From: Alphaproteobacteria bacterium
GTDB lineage: Bacteria > Pseudomonadota > Alphaproteobacteria > UBA9219
Length of the DNA stretch: 64,000 nucleotides
Direction: 5' to 3'
Assembly: GCA_028690155.1 (NCBI GenBank)
Contig: JAQVBU010000004.1
Location: 1-64,000 of the forward strand
Shown one piece after another: positions 38,608 to 46,623 of this stretch. Each line of letters opens with the position of its first letter. The stretch's first letter is position 1. Made by a program: the position numbers and the translations under genes. The notes under the pieces were generated by a model, which ran no database searches, had not been told where the DNA came from, and worked only from the letters and a program-made list of their open reading frames with translations.

Positions 38608-38629
38608 TTTAACCGTCATGACGGTAAAA
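38608..38629. promoter_or_regulatory. Palindrome upstream of the 38660 gene
   Basis: A 14-base perfect palindrome ACCGTCATGACGGT is flanked by TTTA and AAAA, giving near-perfect 11-base arms. It lies about 30 bases before the start codon and could be an operator for a dimeric repressor. Confidence 0.45.
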
Positions 38630-38659
38630 TAACCTCATAATGAAGAAGAGGTTTTTTTA

Positions 38660-39307
38660 ATGACAATTCTTTCTTCGCAAGATGTCGAAGCCCAAGTCCG
38701 CCCTGAAACGGGCACCGGCGGTCCCGTTGCCGGGCTGGATATCCATTACAACATTGATCCGACGACGGATGTTTCGTCGCCAGTCGGTATGGTCGACATC
38801 AAACTTGACGAGAAAAGTTTGGTGCAAGCCGAAAAGAAAACCGGCGTAACCCGGACCCCGAAAAAAGGGCATGCGCCGACTGTTTCGGAATCGATGACGA
38901 ATAAACAGCGGCATAGCGATGATATGTATGCGTCGATGTTTGATAAGAAGGGCCTTTCCGCGCGCGTGGGTCTTGCCGGTGGGCCGAATTATCGGAAAGC
39001 GTTGAGCCCGGCTCCAGTCGGTCCGTTGGCGCGCGTTCGTCAACGGCGTCTTCTCGAGTTGCGCCGCACGTTCGATCAGATCGCGGCGATGAAGAATAAA
39101 AAGGTTGCCGTTAATGCAGAAAACTTGCCTCAAGAGGTCATGCGCAAGATGGTGAAGGAGGCCTTTGCCAAAGGTGAAAAAACAACTCCCTTCGGCTCTA
39201 TCGCCCAAGCGGCGAAGAGGGTGGGCCTAAAGCCGTCGAAGAAGGAGAGGCAGTGGGCGTTGTTTGTGAATCCGGAGCTTATTCCATCCGGATGGGCTAT
39301 GGATTAA
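38660..39307 (+). CDS. Conserved-looking hypothetical protein (215 aa)
   Basis: A hydrophilic, basic, cytoplasmic-type protein with no signal peptide or membrane helix. The N-terminal 70 residues look disordered. A helical middle (LARVRQRRLLELRRTFDQI, about 115-135) and a C-terminal helical part with basic patches follow. I recognise no family. ATG 38660 follows AAGAGG and a run of seven Ts. The gene has its own upstream palindrome and no operon partner. Codon use matches its neighbours, so it does not look recently acquired. Confidence 0.65.
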   Translation: MTILSSQDVEAQVRPETGTGGPVAGLDIHYNIDPTTDVSSPVGMVDIKLDEKSLVQAEKKTGVTRTPKKGHAPTVSESMTNKQRHSDDMYASMFDKKGLSARVGLAGGPNYRKALSPAPVGPLARVRQRRLLELRRTFDQIAAMKNKKVAVNAENLPQEVMRKMVKEAFAKGEKTTPFGSIAQAAKRVGLKPSKKERQWALFVNPELIPSGWAMD

Positions 39308-39314
39308 TTCCGTA

Positions 39315-40460
39315 TCACACAAGATAAGAAAGCAAAGCGTTTAAGCGTTGCCGCCCCGCAAGGGTGGCGCGAAGGCTCTTTTTTTCATCGGAAACGAGAA
39401 ACCCTTCCTGCTCAAGGCGCTTGACGCGGTCGCTCGGAAGAAATGAGAGAAGGGGCGTGGAGAATTTTTTATCCCATGCCTCGATTGCGATGCCTTCCGT
39501 TAGCCGCAGTCCCATCAGAAGGGCTTCGCGCATGGCGTCGCTTTCCTTCAATGCGTCATTCAGGTCTGCGCCGGATCCGTCCCGTAACACGCTTTCACGC
39601 CACAGGGCAGGCGAGGCAATATTTTCGATAGAGCGGACGTTTTTTTCAAAGATGCCCAGACGGCTATGAGCGCCCGGCCCGATACCCAAATAATCTTCAT
39701 AACGCCAATAAACCATGTTGTGACGGCATTCTGCGCCCTTCCGAGCATGGTTCGAGATTTCATAAGCGGGTATTCCGGCTTTGACCGCGATCTCTTGCGT
39801 CCTTTCAAAAAGGGCGAAGGCCTCGTCGTCGGGCAGCGTCAACGTTTCGCCATGCTCGGCGCGCTTCCAGAAGATCGTCCGCGGTTCGATGGTAAGCTGG
39901 TAAAGGGAAAGGTGGTCTTCTGCCAACGTGATGATTTCGTTAAGGTCGCGTTCCCATCCGTCGCGCGTTTGGCCACGGTAGGCATAAATCATATCGAAGG
40001 AAAAACGGGGAAAGATCCGCGCGGCAAGGCCCATGGCGGTTTTAGCTTCGGCGGCGTTATGGCGCCGTCCTAAAAAAGTCAACGCTTCGTCGTGAAGGGC
40101 TTGAACGCCCAACGAAAGCCGATTAATGCCCGCATGGCGAAAGGCCTGGAATTTTGATGCGTCTGCGGAGGACGGATTGGCTTCCAGAGAGATTTCGGCG
40201 TCGTTCGCAACAGGCCAAAGGGCGGCAACGTGATCCAAAAGAGCTTCAATCGTTTGCGGAGACATAAGCGATGGTGTTCCACCACCGAAAAAAATGGATC
40301 GGATGATCCGCTTGGGAAGCTTTTGGGCGTAAAAAGCCAATTCGCGCTTGTAGGCATCGATCCAAAAGCCCGGATCATCGGGTGGTGTTGGATAGGAATT
40401 GAAATCGCAATAAGGACACTTTGAAAGGCAAAAAGGCCAATGAATATAAAGCGCCAGCAT
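39315..40460 (-). CDS. hemW: Radical-SAM heme chaperone HemW
   Basis: A 381-residue protein with the radical-SAM start LYIHWPFCLSKCPYCDFNSYP. The cluster cysteines are spaced CX3CX2C and the fourth-cysteine motif of true coproporphyrinogen oxidase HemN is absent. FFGGGTPSLMSPQ and SLEANPSSAD follow. A winged-helix HemN C-terminal domain is present. HemW delivers heme to acceptor proteins such as respiratory enzymes. It ends 8 bases from the convergent hypothetical gene and follows ribE by 2 bases. Confidence 0.92.
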   Translation of the reverse strand: MLALYIHWPFCLSKCPYCDFNSYPTPPDDPGFWIDAYKRELAFYAQKLPKRIIRSIFFGGGTPSLMSPQTIEALLDHVAALWPVANDAEISLEANPSSADASKFQAFRHAGINRLSLGVQALHDEALTFLGRRHNAAEAKTAMGLAARIFPRFSFDMIYAYRGQTRDGWERDLNEIITLAEDHLSLYQLTIEPRTIFWKRAEHGETLTLPDDEAFALFERTQEIAVKAGIPAYEISNHARKGAECRHNMVYWRYEDYLGIGPGAHSRLGIFEKNVRSIENIASPALWRESVLRDGSGADLNDALKESDAMREALLMGLRLTEGIAIEAWDKKFSTPLLSFLPSDRVKRLEQEGFLVSDEKKSLRATLAGRQRLNALLSYLV

Positions 40461-40462
40461 GG

Positions 40463-41053
40463 CTATTGGGGATGCGATAAACGCTCGATATAGCGCGCCA
40501 TCATATCGACTTCGATGTTGACCCCATCGCCGATTGCCATCCCTCCCAGCGTGGTTTCGGTTTGTGTATGGGGGATGATATTGATGGTGAACAAGGCGTG
40601 GTCGATTTCGTTTACGGTCAACGATACGCCATCGAGCGCAACGGACCCTTTGGGCGCGATAAAACGCGAAAGTTCGTGCGGCGCGTCAACATGGAAACGT
40701 ATGCTGTCGCCGACCTTTTCCTTGGCTGTGATGAAAGCGACGCCATCGATATGGCCGGTAACAAGATGGCCCCCGAGTTCTTCGCCAACACGAAGGGCCG
40801 GTTCAAGATTGATGCGCGTGCCTGAGGCCCATTTCATCACGGTTGTCTTGCTGAGCGTTTCGGCCGAGGCTTGGACCTGAAAGGTATTGTAGGTTTTTGC
40901 GATGATGGTCATGCAAACGCCGGCGCAGGCGATTGACGATCCGATATTCATATTGAAAAGAGATAGTTTATCCGTCTTGATTTTTATTTTCCAATCGCCG
41001 TCTTTGATGACGTCAGTGACAATGCCAATATCCTGAACAAGACCCGTGAACAT
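40463..41053 (-). CDS. ribE: Riboflavin synthase, alpha subunit
   Basis: A 196-residue enzyme that dismutates two lumazines into riboflavin. It begins MFTGLVQDIG and has two lumazine-binding barrels, each with the GVCMTI / GVSLTVNE-type core and GxHLVTGHIDGV. Start ATG 41053 was preferred over the preceding TTG. It follows nrdR by 80 bases, where ribD would be expected in the usual nrdR-ribD-ribE order. No FMN riboswitch is seen. Confidence 0.95.
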   Translation of the reverse strand: MFTGLVQDIGIVTDVIKDGDWKIKIKTDKLSLFNMNIGSSIACAGVCMTIIAKTYNTFQVQASAETLSKTTVMKWASGTRINLEPALRVGEELGGHLVTGHIDGVAFITAKEKVGDSIRFHVDAPHELSRFIAPKGSVALDGVSLTVNEIDHALFTINIIPHTQTETTLGGMAIGDGVNIEVDMMARYIERLSHPQ

Positions 41054-41136
41054 CAAAAAACCTTTCCTTGTCGCTGCATGACGGAATCAAGAAACAGGCG
41101 TCCTCTATAAGAAGCCCTGCAACTCGAACCAATCTA

Positions 41137-41595
41137 TTATACGGTTTCTTTTCGGAGTGTATCGACAAAATTTTCGAAATCGCCGGGCGAGCGGAAATCC
41201 CGATAGACCGAGGCGTAACGGACGTAGCCGACAAGGTCAAGATCTCGAAGAGCTTTCATAACATGTTCGCCGATGCTGACGGCGCTGATTTCGGCTTCGC
41301 CGAGGGATTCCAATTCGCGTACGACTGTATTCGTAATTTGTTCAATCTTCTCGTCATCAACAGGGCGTTTGCGTAGCGCAACGCGCATCGAGCGAAGAAG
41401 TTTTTCCCGGTCGAAAATTTCTTTATCACCGTTTTTCTTGAGGACAATCATGTCGCGAAGCTGCACGCGTTCGAACGTCGTGAATCGAGCGCCGCACTGC
41501 ACGCAAACGCGCCGCCGCCGTATCGCCGCATTGTCTTCGGTCGGGCGGCTGTCTTTGACTTGGGTATCGTCAGCTCCGCAAAAGGGGCAACGCAT
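41137..41595 (-). CDS. nrdR: Ribonucleotide reductase repressor NrdR
   Basis: A 152-residue repressor with an N-terminal zinc ribbon ([15 protein letters not shown] and [13 protein letters not shown]) and an ATP-cone domain ([20 protein letters not shown]). It represses nrd genes when dATP is high. The gene has standard length and sits before ribE on the same strand. Confidence 0.97.
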   Translation of the reverse strand: MRCPFCGADDTQVKDSRPTEDNAAIRRRRVCVQCGARFTTFERVQLRDMIVLKKNGDKEIFDREKLLRSMRVALRKRPVDDEKIEQITNTVVRELESLGEAEISAVSIGEHVMKALRDLDLVGYVRYASVYRDFRSPGDFENFVDTLRKETV

Positions 41596-41888
41596 ATAAA
41601 AACCCTGTGGATAAGCCCGGAAAATATTTTAGATTTTCAATTATAAAGGGGAAGATACCCGGACGCAATACCATCCTTATGAAAAGAAAGGCATTTTTTG
41701 CTGCATTGCACAGAACGTTTGGTCGGCAAATCCGAACGTTACGGCGCCGAACAGCTTGTTTAAAAAGAGTATTTGGCTTTTGACTTATTCATAACATTAA
41801 AGCACTCGTTTTAGTTATCTGGCGGCAATAAACGTGTTTTTATTGGTTAATTTCGATCTAGTCTTTACGCAAGTAAAAAGAAGGAAGT
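41596..41888. other. Intergenic region upstream of a leader peptide
   Basis: This AT-rich stretch separates nrdR from the 41.9 kb genes. I see no RNA gene or strong hairpin. It should contain the divergent promoters, but no clear pair of boxes was found. Confidence 0.4.
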
Positions 41889-41975
41889 ATGAACGTAGAT
41901 ATTAAGGTATTCCTTTTTTGCAAAGAGAAAGAGCGACGTTTTTATCAAAATGTCCGAAGGACCGAAGAATTATGA
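41889..41975 (+). CDS. Possible 28-residue leader peptide
   Basis: A short frame from ATG 41889, preceded by GAAGG four bases upstream, encodes a basic peptide ending RTEEL. Its TGA stop overlaps the ATG of the next gene (ATGA at 41972). The arrangement suggests translational coupling of the downstream protein. It could equally be chance. Confidence 0.4.
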   Translation: MNVDIKVFLFCKEKERRFYQNVRRTEEL

Positions 41976-42556
41976 CTGAACCGACTATTCCCTTGGGCAG
42001 TGGATATTCACTCCTACCAAGCAAAAGCATGCCGATGAATCTGAACAGCCCTTTTCATCTTACGGCGGTTCTTGAGTCCGTCGACAGCCTGTTGAAGGGT
42101 AGGAATAGGGATACGCCTCGCGCTTTTGAGCTTGTTGCAAGCGTGTGTAAAAAAGCTGCTTGCGGCAGCGAGCTCGAAGGGCGTGCTTTTAAGAAGTTTT
42201 CTGAATTGATTTCGAGTTTTCCTGCAGAGGCCGATGCCTTCTTTCTGAAGGTCTTTCCGGAAAGGCCTTCTATCCTATTCTTTGAAGAACAGGCCCCGGA
42301 AAAAACCGACAGGTTGATCAGGACGTGCTTTGCGAAGAAATATCCCAAGATGGCCTTCTGCATCGCGTCGCTTGTCTTAGAAAGCATTTCCGAAAAAGAG
42401 ACCAAGCGTCGTATGGCCGGTACCATTAACGGCTTGACTGACGAGGGGTGCTTTAAGGGGGCCGACTGCGGTGGCGAAGCGACTTTCCAGAATGGTATGG
42501 AGAGACCGTCCCTTCTGAATATCCGTCGCGATCAACCGGATCGGCCCCATCCGTGA
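41972..42556 (+). CDS. Hypothetical protein (194 aa)
   Basis: A mainly helical, cytoplasmic-type protein with seven cysteines spread over its length and no signal peptide. I do not recognise a domain. Its ATG overlaps the stop of the small upstream frame. The C-terminal 35 residues are glycine-, proline- and arginine-rich and probably disordered. The metallophosphoesterase gene follows after 110 bases on the same strand, but nothing ties the two functionally. Confidence 0.6.
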   Translation: MTEPTIPLGSGYSLLPSKSMPMNLNSPFHLTAVLESVDSLLKGRNRDTPRAFELVASVCKKAACGSELEGRAFKKFSELISSFPAEADAFFLKVFPERPSILFFEEQAPEKTDRLIRTCFAKKYPKMAFCIASLVLESISEKETKRRMAGTINGLTDEGCFKGADCGGEATFQNGMERPSLLNIRRDQPDRPHP

Positions 42557-42665
42557 CGCTTTTCTTGGGGGCGTTAACCTCGAACGAGAGATGGCCGTAA
42601 CATAGTAGCGTTCCGTTCAAACGCCGATATACTGGCCCGGTTTGTTCACAGAAAGAAGAAGGTCC

Positions 42666-43529
42666 ATGTCAAAGCTCGTTTTTGCGGTTGTCAGCGATAT
42701 CCACTATGGTCCCAATATCGACACCAAGCTGGGCGATCAGGCCCCGCAGCTTCTGAAGAATTTCATCGACTATGTTCAGGCGAGCAAGCCCGATTTCTGC
42801 GTCGAAATGGGTGACCGGCTATCCAACGCCGATGCCGAGACGGAGCGGCGGCTGCTCAAGGAACTCGCCCGGGCCATGAAGACTCTGCCGGTTCCGACGT
42901 ATCATCTGCTCGGCAATCACGACATGGAGGATATGCCGCAGGAAGAGGCCGAAGCCCTTCTCGGCGCGTCTCTGTCCTCGCGGTCTGTCGAATTCAACGG
43001 CTACCATCTGGTGTTTTGGAACACGCACCCAAGGCTCGATCCGATCAAGGGCTTCGATTTGAAGACCGAGGATCTGGATTGGCTGCGCAAGACGTTGGCG
43101 GCGTCGGATCTGCCGACCATTCTTTTCACTCACCTGCCTCTTGATAACGGTTCTTTCGGCGGGAATTTCTATTTTGACGGCAAAGAGCCCGTTCACGCCG
43201 CCTACCCGGAAGAGCAGGGGCGCGCCATTCGCGACGTGATCGAGCGCAGCGGCAACGTGATCTTATGTTTAAACGGCCACGCGCATTGGAACGCCTATCA
43301 CGGTATCGACGGGACGCACTATGTGACGATTCCGTCTTTGATCGAAGGCTTCGCCACATGGCCCGAAGCCAATGGAGGCTATGCACGGGTCGCTTTGGAC
43401 GGCGAAACCATCGACATCGAGATTTTCGGCAAAACGCCCATGGCCTACCGTCTGAAGGCTAAAAGGCCGGGGCATCATTGGGTGCACGTGAACAAAGACT
43501 ACGCGCCCAAAGCGCCGAAGGTTGGGTAG
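42666..43529 (+). CDS. Calcineurin-like metallophosphoesterase
   Basis: A 287-residue hydrolase with the five metal-binding motifs of the family in order: VVSDIHYG near residue 8, EMGDRLSN near 48, LLGNHDME near 83, FTHLPLD near 155 and LNGHAHWN near 200. Such enzymes cleave phosphomonoesters or phosphodiesters, for example of cyclic nucleotides or phospholipid headgroups. The substrate is not readable. There is no signal peptide, so it should act in the cytoplasm. ATG 42666 follows AGAAGG closely. Confidence 0.88.
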   Translation: MSKLVFAVVSDIHYGPNIDTKLGDQAPQLLKNFIDYVQASKPDFCVEMGDRLSNADAETERRLLKELARAMKTLPVPTYHLLGNHDMEDMPQEEAEALLGASLSSRSVEFNGYHLVFWNTHPRLDPIKGFDLKTEDLDWLRKTLAASDLPTILFTHLPLDNGSFGGNFYFDGKEPVHAAYPEEQGRAIRDVIERSGNVILCLNGHAHWNAYHGIDGTHYVTIPSLIEGFATWPEANGGYARVALDGETIDIEIFGKTPMAYRLKAKRPGHHWVHVNKDYAPKAPKVG

Positions 43530-43598
43530 GGAGGGCTGGGCCCAAGGCCCCCTCGCGTAAAACTGTCCCCCGGACTGTTTTGGAACCCTTGGGGGGGG

Positions 43599-44900
43599 CT
43601 AACGACGCAAGACCCAGTTTTCCTTAAGAGACTTTCTTGCCATTGTGCGAACAGCTGAGGCTCTCTGCTCAGAACAATACGCTCTGTCATTCCATTCATT
43701 TGGAACAGCGAGTTTATCATTGTCGGATATTGATCTAAGGACACGTCCCGATCCAACAACAATGCTCATCGGGGGAACGCTCTGTGTGATTTTTGCTCCT
43801 GCAGCCAGAATACTACCCCGGCCTATGGTGATACTCTCGCCTTCCTGTGCCACAATGGAGGCCTTCGCGCCAACCCAAACGTCCGGTTCCAGCTTGATCT
43901 GCGCGTGTTCCGCTGAAAACACCTTTGCATAGGGCGCAATCAGGGTTCCTTCGGACAAAACGATCCCATCATGACACGGGGAAGAGAAGGAGGAAGCATA
44001 ATTCAATATAGACCGTTCCTTAACAGTCGGGATTGTCCCAGAGAAGTAAACGGGAGGAACAAGAAAACACCGATCCAAGGCATCGGGATCGGATGACGCG
44101 AAGAACGCATTTCTCTGCGTAATATCCTGAGCAATACTGGGGCTGAAAACAGTCTGATAATCAGCGGCCTCTTTGGTGGTCGATCCTAGAATATTTCCGG
44201 AAATTTTGATCCCGTCTCTCTTGACTTGCTCACTCGCCGCAAGTCGTTCCAGCCCCCTCAAAGTCAATCGTTCTTCAAGGGCCTTTGCCCCGGCGGGAGC
44301 CGCCTTAAAAAATTCTTCTCCCTTAAGGAGAATTTGATTCACGCCTCCAACGACGCAGTTATCCGGCACATCTCTCGTAACAATCGCGTCTGGCAGTACG
44401 ATCGTTTTTCGTCCGATGCTTAACGGCTGGGAATCCCCCCCTGCAACTAAAATCGAATCAGCCCCAATGAGGGCATCTTCTTTCACCTCAATCGGCCCAG
44501 TTAGAATAAGATGTCTTTGTGATGGGTGTATAGGATGTCCCGCAGTAATTAACAGCGAACGTTCACCAATGGACGCACGATCTCCTAAAAAGACGCCTCC
44601 ATGGGCCATGAATTTTGCATTACGGCCAATCGAGACATCTTGTCCAATCTCAATTTTGAAGAACCACTCTCCGGAAAACGGGACTGGACCGTCCTCAAGA
44701 CGAAGCGACTCTATATGACGGCTCGGTGTTCTTGGAAAAAGGGCCGTAAGCGATTTTTGGCTCTTTTCGCTTAAGAAGCGCTTGTAAGCAGCGGCATCCA
44801 CGGCATAGGCCTGAGCAAAAGGCAATGAGAGATCAAAAAGGGGACGCCCATCAGAAGGTAACAAAAAGCGACGAAAGGCCTCTTCATTTAAGTTTCGCAT
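43599..44900 (-). CDS. Two-domain hexapeptide-repeat acyltransferase-like protein
   Basis: A 433-residue protein with two left-handed beta-helix domains in one chain (about 75-205 and 285-405). Both resemble maltose/galactoside O-acetyltransferases. The first has SIGRNAKFMAHGGVFLGDRA and a candidate catalytic histidine in TAGHPIHPSQ; the second has IVLSEGTLIAPYAKVFSAEHAQI and a candidate His. Each ends with an IV(T/S)-(D/S)VPP/N-type turn. A domain of unknown fold links them. Codon use is more AT-rich than in neighbours, hinting at acquisition. The substrate is probably a sugar or glycan. A catalytic role is inferred. Confidence 0.78.
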   Translation of the reverse strand: MRNLNEEAFRRFLLPSDGRPLFDLSLPFAQAYAVDAAAYKRFLSEKSQKSLTALFPRTPSRHIESLRLEDGPVPFSGEWFFKIEIGQDVSIGRNAKFMAHGGVFLGDRASIGERSLLITAGHPIHPSQRHLILTGPIEVKEDALIGADSILVAGGDSQPLSIGRKTIVLPDAIVTRDVPDNCVVGGVNQILLKGEEFFKAAPAGAKALEERLTLRGLERLAASEQVKRDGIKISGNILGSTTKEAADYQTVFSPSIAQDITQRNAFFASSDPDALDRCFLVPPVYFSGTIPTVKERSILNYASSFSSPCHDGIVLSEGTLIAPYAKVFSAEHAQIKLEPDVWVGAKASIVAQEGESITIGRGSILAAGAKITQSVPPMSIVVGSGRVLRSISDNDKLAVPNEWNDRAYCSEQRASAVRTMARKSLKENWVLRR

Positions 44901-45022
44901 TCTGAAGGCACTCCCTTAATCAGATTTAAAATATATACGCAGATCTAAGTTTAAATTATCTTCTTTATCCACGAAAAACGGATGAAAGCAATACGCTGTA
45001 ATGGCCGACTGACGCACCAACA

Positions 45023-45053
45023 AAAAAGGCCGGCCTTTCGGCCGACCCTTTTT
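45023..45053 (-). terminator. Terminator downstream of tRNA-Leu
   Basis: CGGCCGAAAGGCCG forms a stable GNRA-capped stem, followed on the minus strand by a run of T residues. It is A-rich on the other side, so it may work in both directions and also serve the acyltransferase region. Confidence 0.85.
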
Positions 45054-45055
45054 AT

Positions 45056-45377
45056 TGGTGCGGGTAGAGGGACTTGAACCCCCACTTCCGTGAAGAAAGC
45101 AGATTTTGCTTACCACTATGGCTTTCGCCACGTATCCCGGCGCCCTTTGCGCCTTCGTCCTTTGTGGTCTGGACTTTATCTTCACCTTAGGCTTTCGCCG
45201 TTAGGTGGCTGCCGTTAAGTCTCTACACCTTCCCGATTTCTCGGGCTTGGCTCGGGGTTGGCACGTCCCCTAAAGGACAGAGCGTTCTCCGAGTTTGACA
45301 GCATACAACCGAACCGTTTCCAGATCGGCGACCCATTTTCTTAAGTCTGCCGCGTCTACCAATTCCGCCATACCCGC
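45056..45377 (-). tRNA. tRNA-Leu (CAA most likely) interrupted by a group I intron
   Basis: Two exons, 45344-45377 and 45056-45108, join to an 87-base class II tRNA with encoded CCA. The acceptor GCGGGTA pairs with TACCCGC, and a long variable arm (TTTC/GGAA) and a T-arm are present. Splicing rules (5' exon ends in U, intron ends in G) give loop CUCAAAA and anticodon CAA. If splicing followed U34 instead, the anticodon would be UAA, but the intron would then end in C, which is not allowed for group I introns. Confidence 0.9.
45109..45343 (-). ncRNA. Group I intron (about 235 nt, no ORF) in tRNA-Leu
   Basis: The core resembles tRNA-Leu introns of cyanobacteria. A GAGCCAAGCCCGA element lies at 45241-45253. 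The P7 5' strand AGAGACTT is at 45217-45224 and the 3' strand AAGATAAAGTCC at 45171-45182. P1 pairs exon GACU with internal GGUC, placing a U-G wobble at the splice site. The final ACCAC/GTGGT pairing (P9) closes just before the terminal G. It probably self-splices. No homing nuclease is encoded. Confidence 0.88.
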
Positions 45378-45388
45378 ACTGGGGGGTC

Positions 45389-45417
45389 TCTATAGCAATA
45401 CTTATCCTTCCCGCCAA
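45389..45417 (-). promoter_or_regulatory. Promoter of tRNA-Leu
   Basis: On the minus strand TTGGCG and TATAGA are separated by 17 bases and end about 12 bases before the mature 5' end. Confidence 0.6.
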
Positions 45418-45568
45418 GACACTTTTTTTGATTAATCCGTGATATTTTGTCTTTGGTTAAACAAAAACCGATTCGCGCCGTTTGAAAAGGACCCAAAAAA
45501 ACTTAACCCTCGTCCGGACTATCAGCAACCGCGTGATACACCGAACGAGGGTTTGAGAAAAGAAAGCT

Positions 45569-45586
45569 CGCCGCCCAAAGGCGGCA
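45569..45586 (-). terminator. Hairpin after the H1-like gene
   Basis: GCCGCC/GGCGGC with a TTTG loop lies just after the stop codon on the minus strand and is followed by a T-rich stretch. Confidence 0.7.
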
Positions 45587-45593
45587 AGAAAAA

Positions 45594-45755
45594 TTACTTG
45601 GCTTTCTTGACTGTTTTACGAACCGTTTTCTTCTTAGCAGCAGGTTTCTTTGCCGCTTTCTTTACCGGCTTCTTTGCCACTTTCTTGGCGGCTTTCTTTA
45701 CCGGCTTCTTGGCAACTTTCTTCGCCGGCTTCTTCGCCGCTTTCTTCACAGCCAT
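45594..45755 (-). CDS. Histone H1-like basic nucleoid protein
   Basis: A 53-residue protein made almost entirely of lysine, alanine, proline and valine. It is built from KKPAKK/KKPVKK/KKVAKK repeats, like the tails of HC1/HC2, AlgP or eukaryotic H1. It should bind DNA by charge. The ATG has a perfect AAGGAGG site upstream. A hairpin terminator follows. Such short genes are easily lost or altered by repeat slippage. No partner gene is adjacent, and its regulation is unknown apart from the dyads upstream. Confidence 0.85.
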   Translation of the reverse strand: MAVKKAAKKPAKKVAKKPVKKAAKKVAKKPVKKAAKKPAAKKKTVRKTVKKAK

Positions 45756-46075
45756 AATGACCTCCTTGTTGAGTGACTAGAGTAGAGTAGAGCGATGTTG
45801 TGTCGTGTCTTAAAAAGAGTCAACACAATTTTTGTTGACGTATGTTTTTTTGACGTGAAGCGCGTCACATCACAAACACGCGTTGCATGCATGCAACAAT
45901 TTTTTGTGAGAAGACGAGGATGATTTTCGACGAAGCGAAAACATTCTGCGCACTGGGTACAGAGCGCATCGAAAAAAGATTCAGAGAACGTTGTGCCTGT
46001 GACAGATCGACATGGCACATGCACGATGCTGATAGTTATCCGCAAAAAGTACTAAGGAAAGATGAAGAAAACCCA
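45756..46075. other. Regulatory region upstream of the H1-like gene
   Basis: This 320-base gap contains a weak promoter for the minus strand (TTGACT at 45818-45823, CAACAT at 45795-45800), two TTGACGT direct repeats (45834-45855), and a 16-base perfect palindrome (45882-45897). No convincing gene is present; an open frame on the plus strand from 45887 runs antisense through tadA and is discounted. Confidence 0.5.
45882..45897. promoter_or_regulatory. Perfect 16-bp palindrome
   Basis: GTTGCATGCATGCAAC is fully self-complementary and lies about 130 bases upstream of the H1-like gene. A DNA-binding dimer could recognise it. Confidence 0.4.
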
Positions 46076-46540
46076 TCAACGTTTATCGACAAAGAACGTT
46101 TTCAAAAGAGCGCGCGCTCGTTCTTCGTCAACGCCGCCGACGACTTCGGGAACATGATGGCAGGTTGGCTGGGAAAAGAAGCGAGGACCGTGTTCGATGG
46201 CGCCGCCTTTGGGATCGTAAGCGGCAAAGACGACTTTTCTCAATCGTGCGATACTGATAGCCGCTGCGCACATGGCGCAAGGTTCAAGCGTGACATAGAG
46301 ATCGCAGTCGGGAAGACGCGGCGAGTTGCGCTTTTTAGCGGCAAAACGCAGCGCGAGAATTTCGGCATGGGCGGACGGATCGGCGTCTGTTTCCGTGCGA
46401 TTTCCGGCTTGGGCGAGGACGGTGCCATCCGAGGCCACGACGACGGCGCCGACAGGGACTTCGCCCTTTTCGGCGGCGCGGCAAGCTTCCTCGAAGGCAA
46501 GATCCATGAAAGAAGGGGAGGACGATTCGCTTCTAGGCAT
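46076..46540 (-). CDS. tadA: tRNA-specific adenosine deaminase TadA
   Basis: A 154-residue zinc deaminase that makes inosine at position 34 of tRNA-Arg(ACG). The zinc ligands lie in HAEILAL and PCAMCAAA; the catalytic glutamate is in HAE. ATG 46540 is the most likely start; TTG 46564 and ATG 46507 are alternatives. It is divergent from rluB, a frequent neighbour. Confidence 0.95.
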   Translation of the reverse strand: MPRSESSSPSFMDLAFEEACRAAEKGEVPVGAVVVASDGTVLAQAGNRTETDADPSAHAEILALRFAAKKRNSPRLPDCDLYVTLEPCAMCAAAISIARLRKVVFAAYDPKGGAIEHGPRFFSQPTCHHVPEVVGGVDEERARALLKTFFVDKR

Positions 46541-46623
46541 GGTTAAAAAACGGCTTTGTTGCAACGCGGAAGCTTATAATGCATAGAGGGGGCGACGAAC
46601 AGACTTTATTGCAAGGGCTAAAA

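Noticed and set aside
44916..45185. Minus-strand frame over the tRNA-Leu region
   Set aside because: It lies in the tRNA exon, intron and terminator; the peptide is an artefact of the tRNA sequence.
45887..46546. Plus-strand frame over the H1 upstream region and tadA
   Set aside because: Most of it is antisense to tadA, and the start is inside the 16-base palindrome with no ribosome site.
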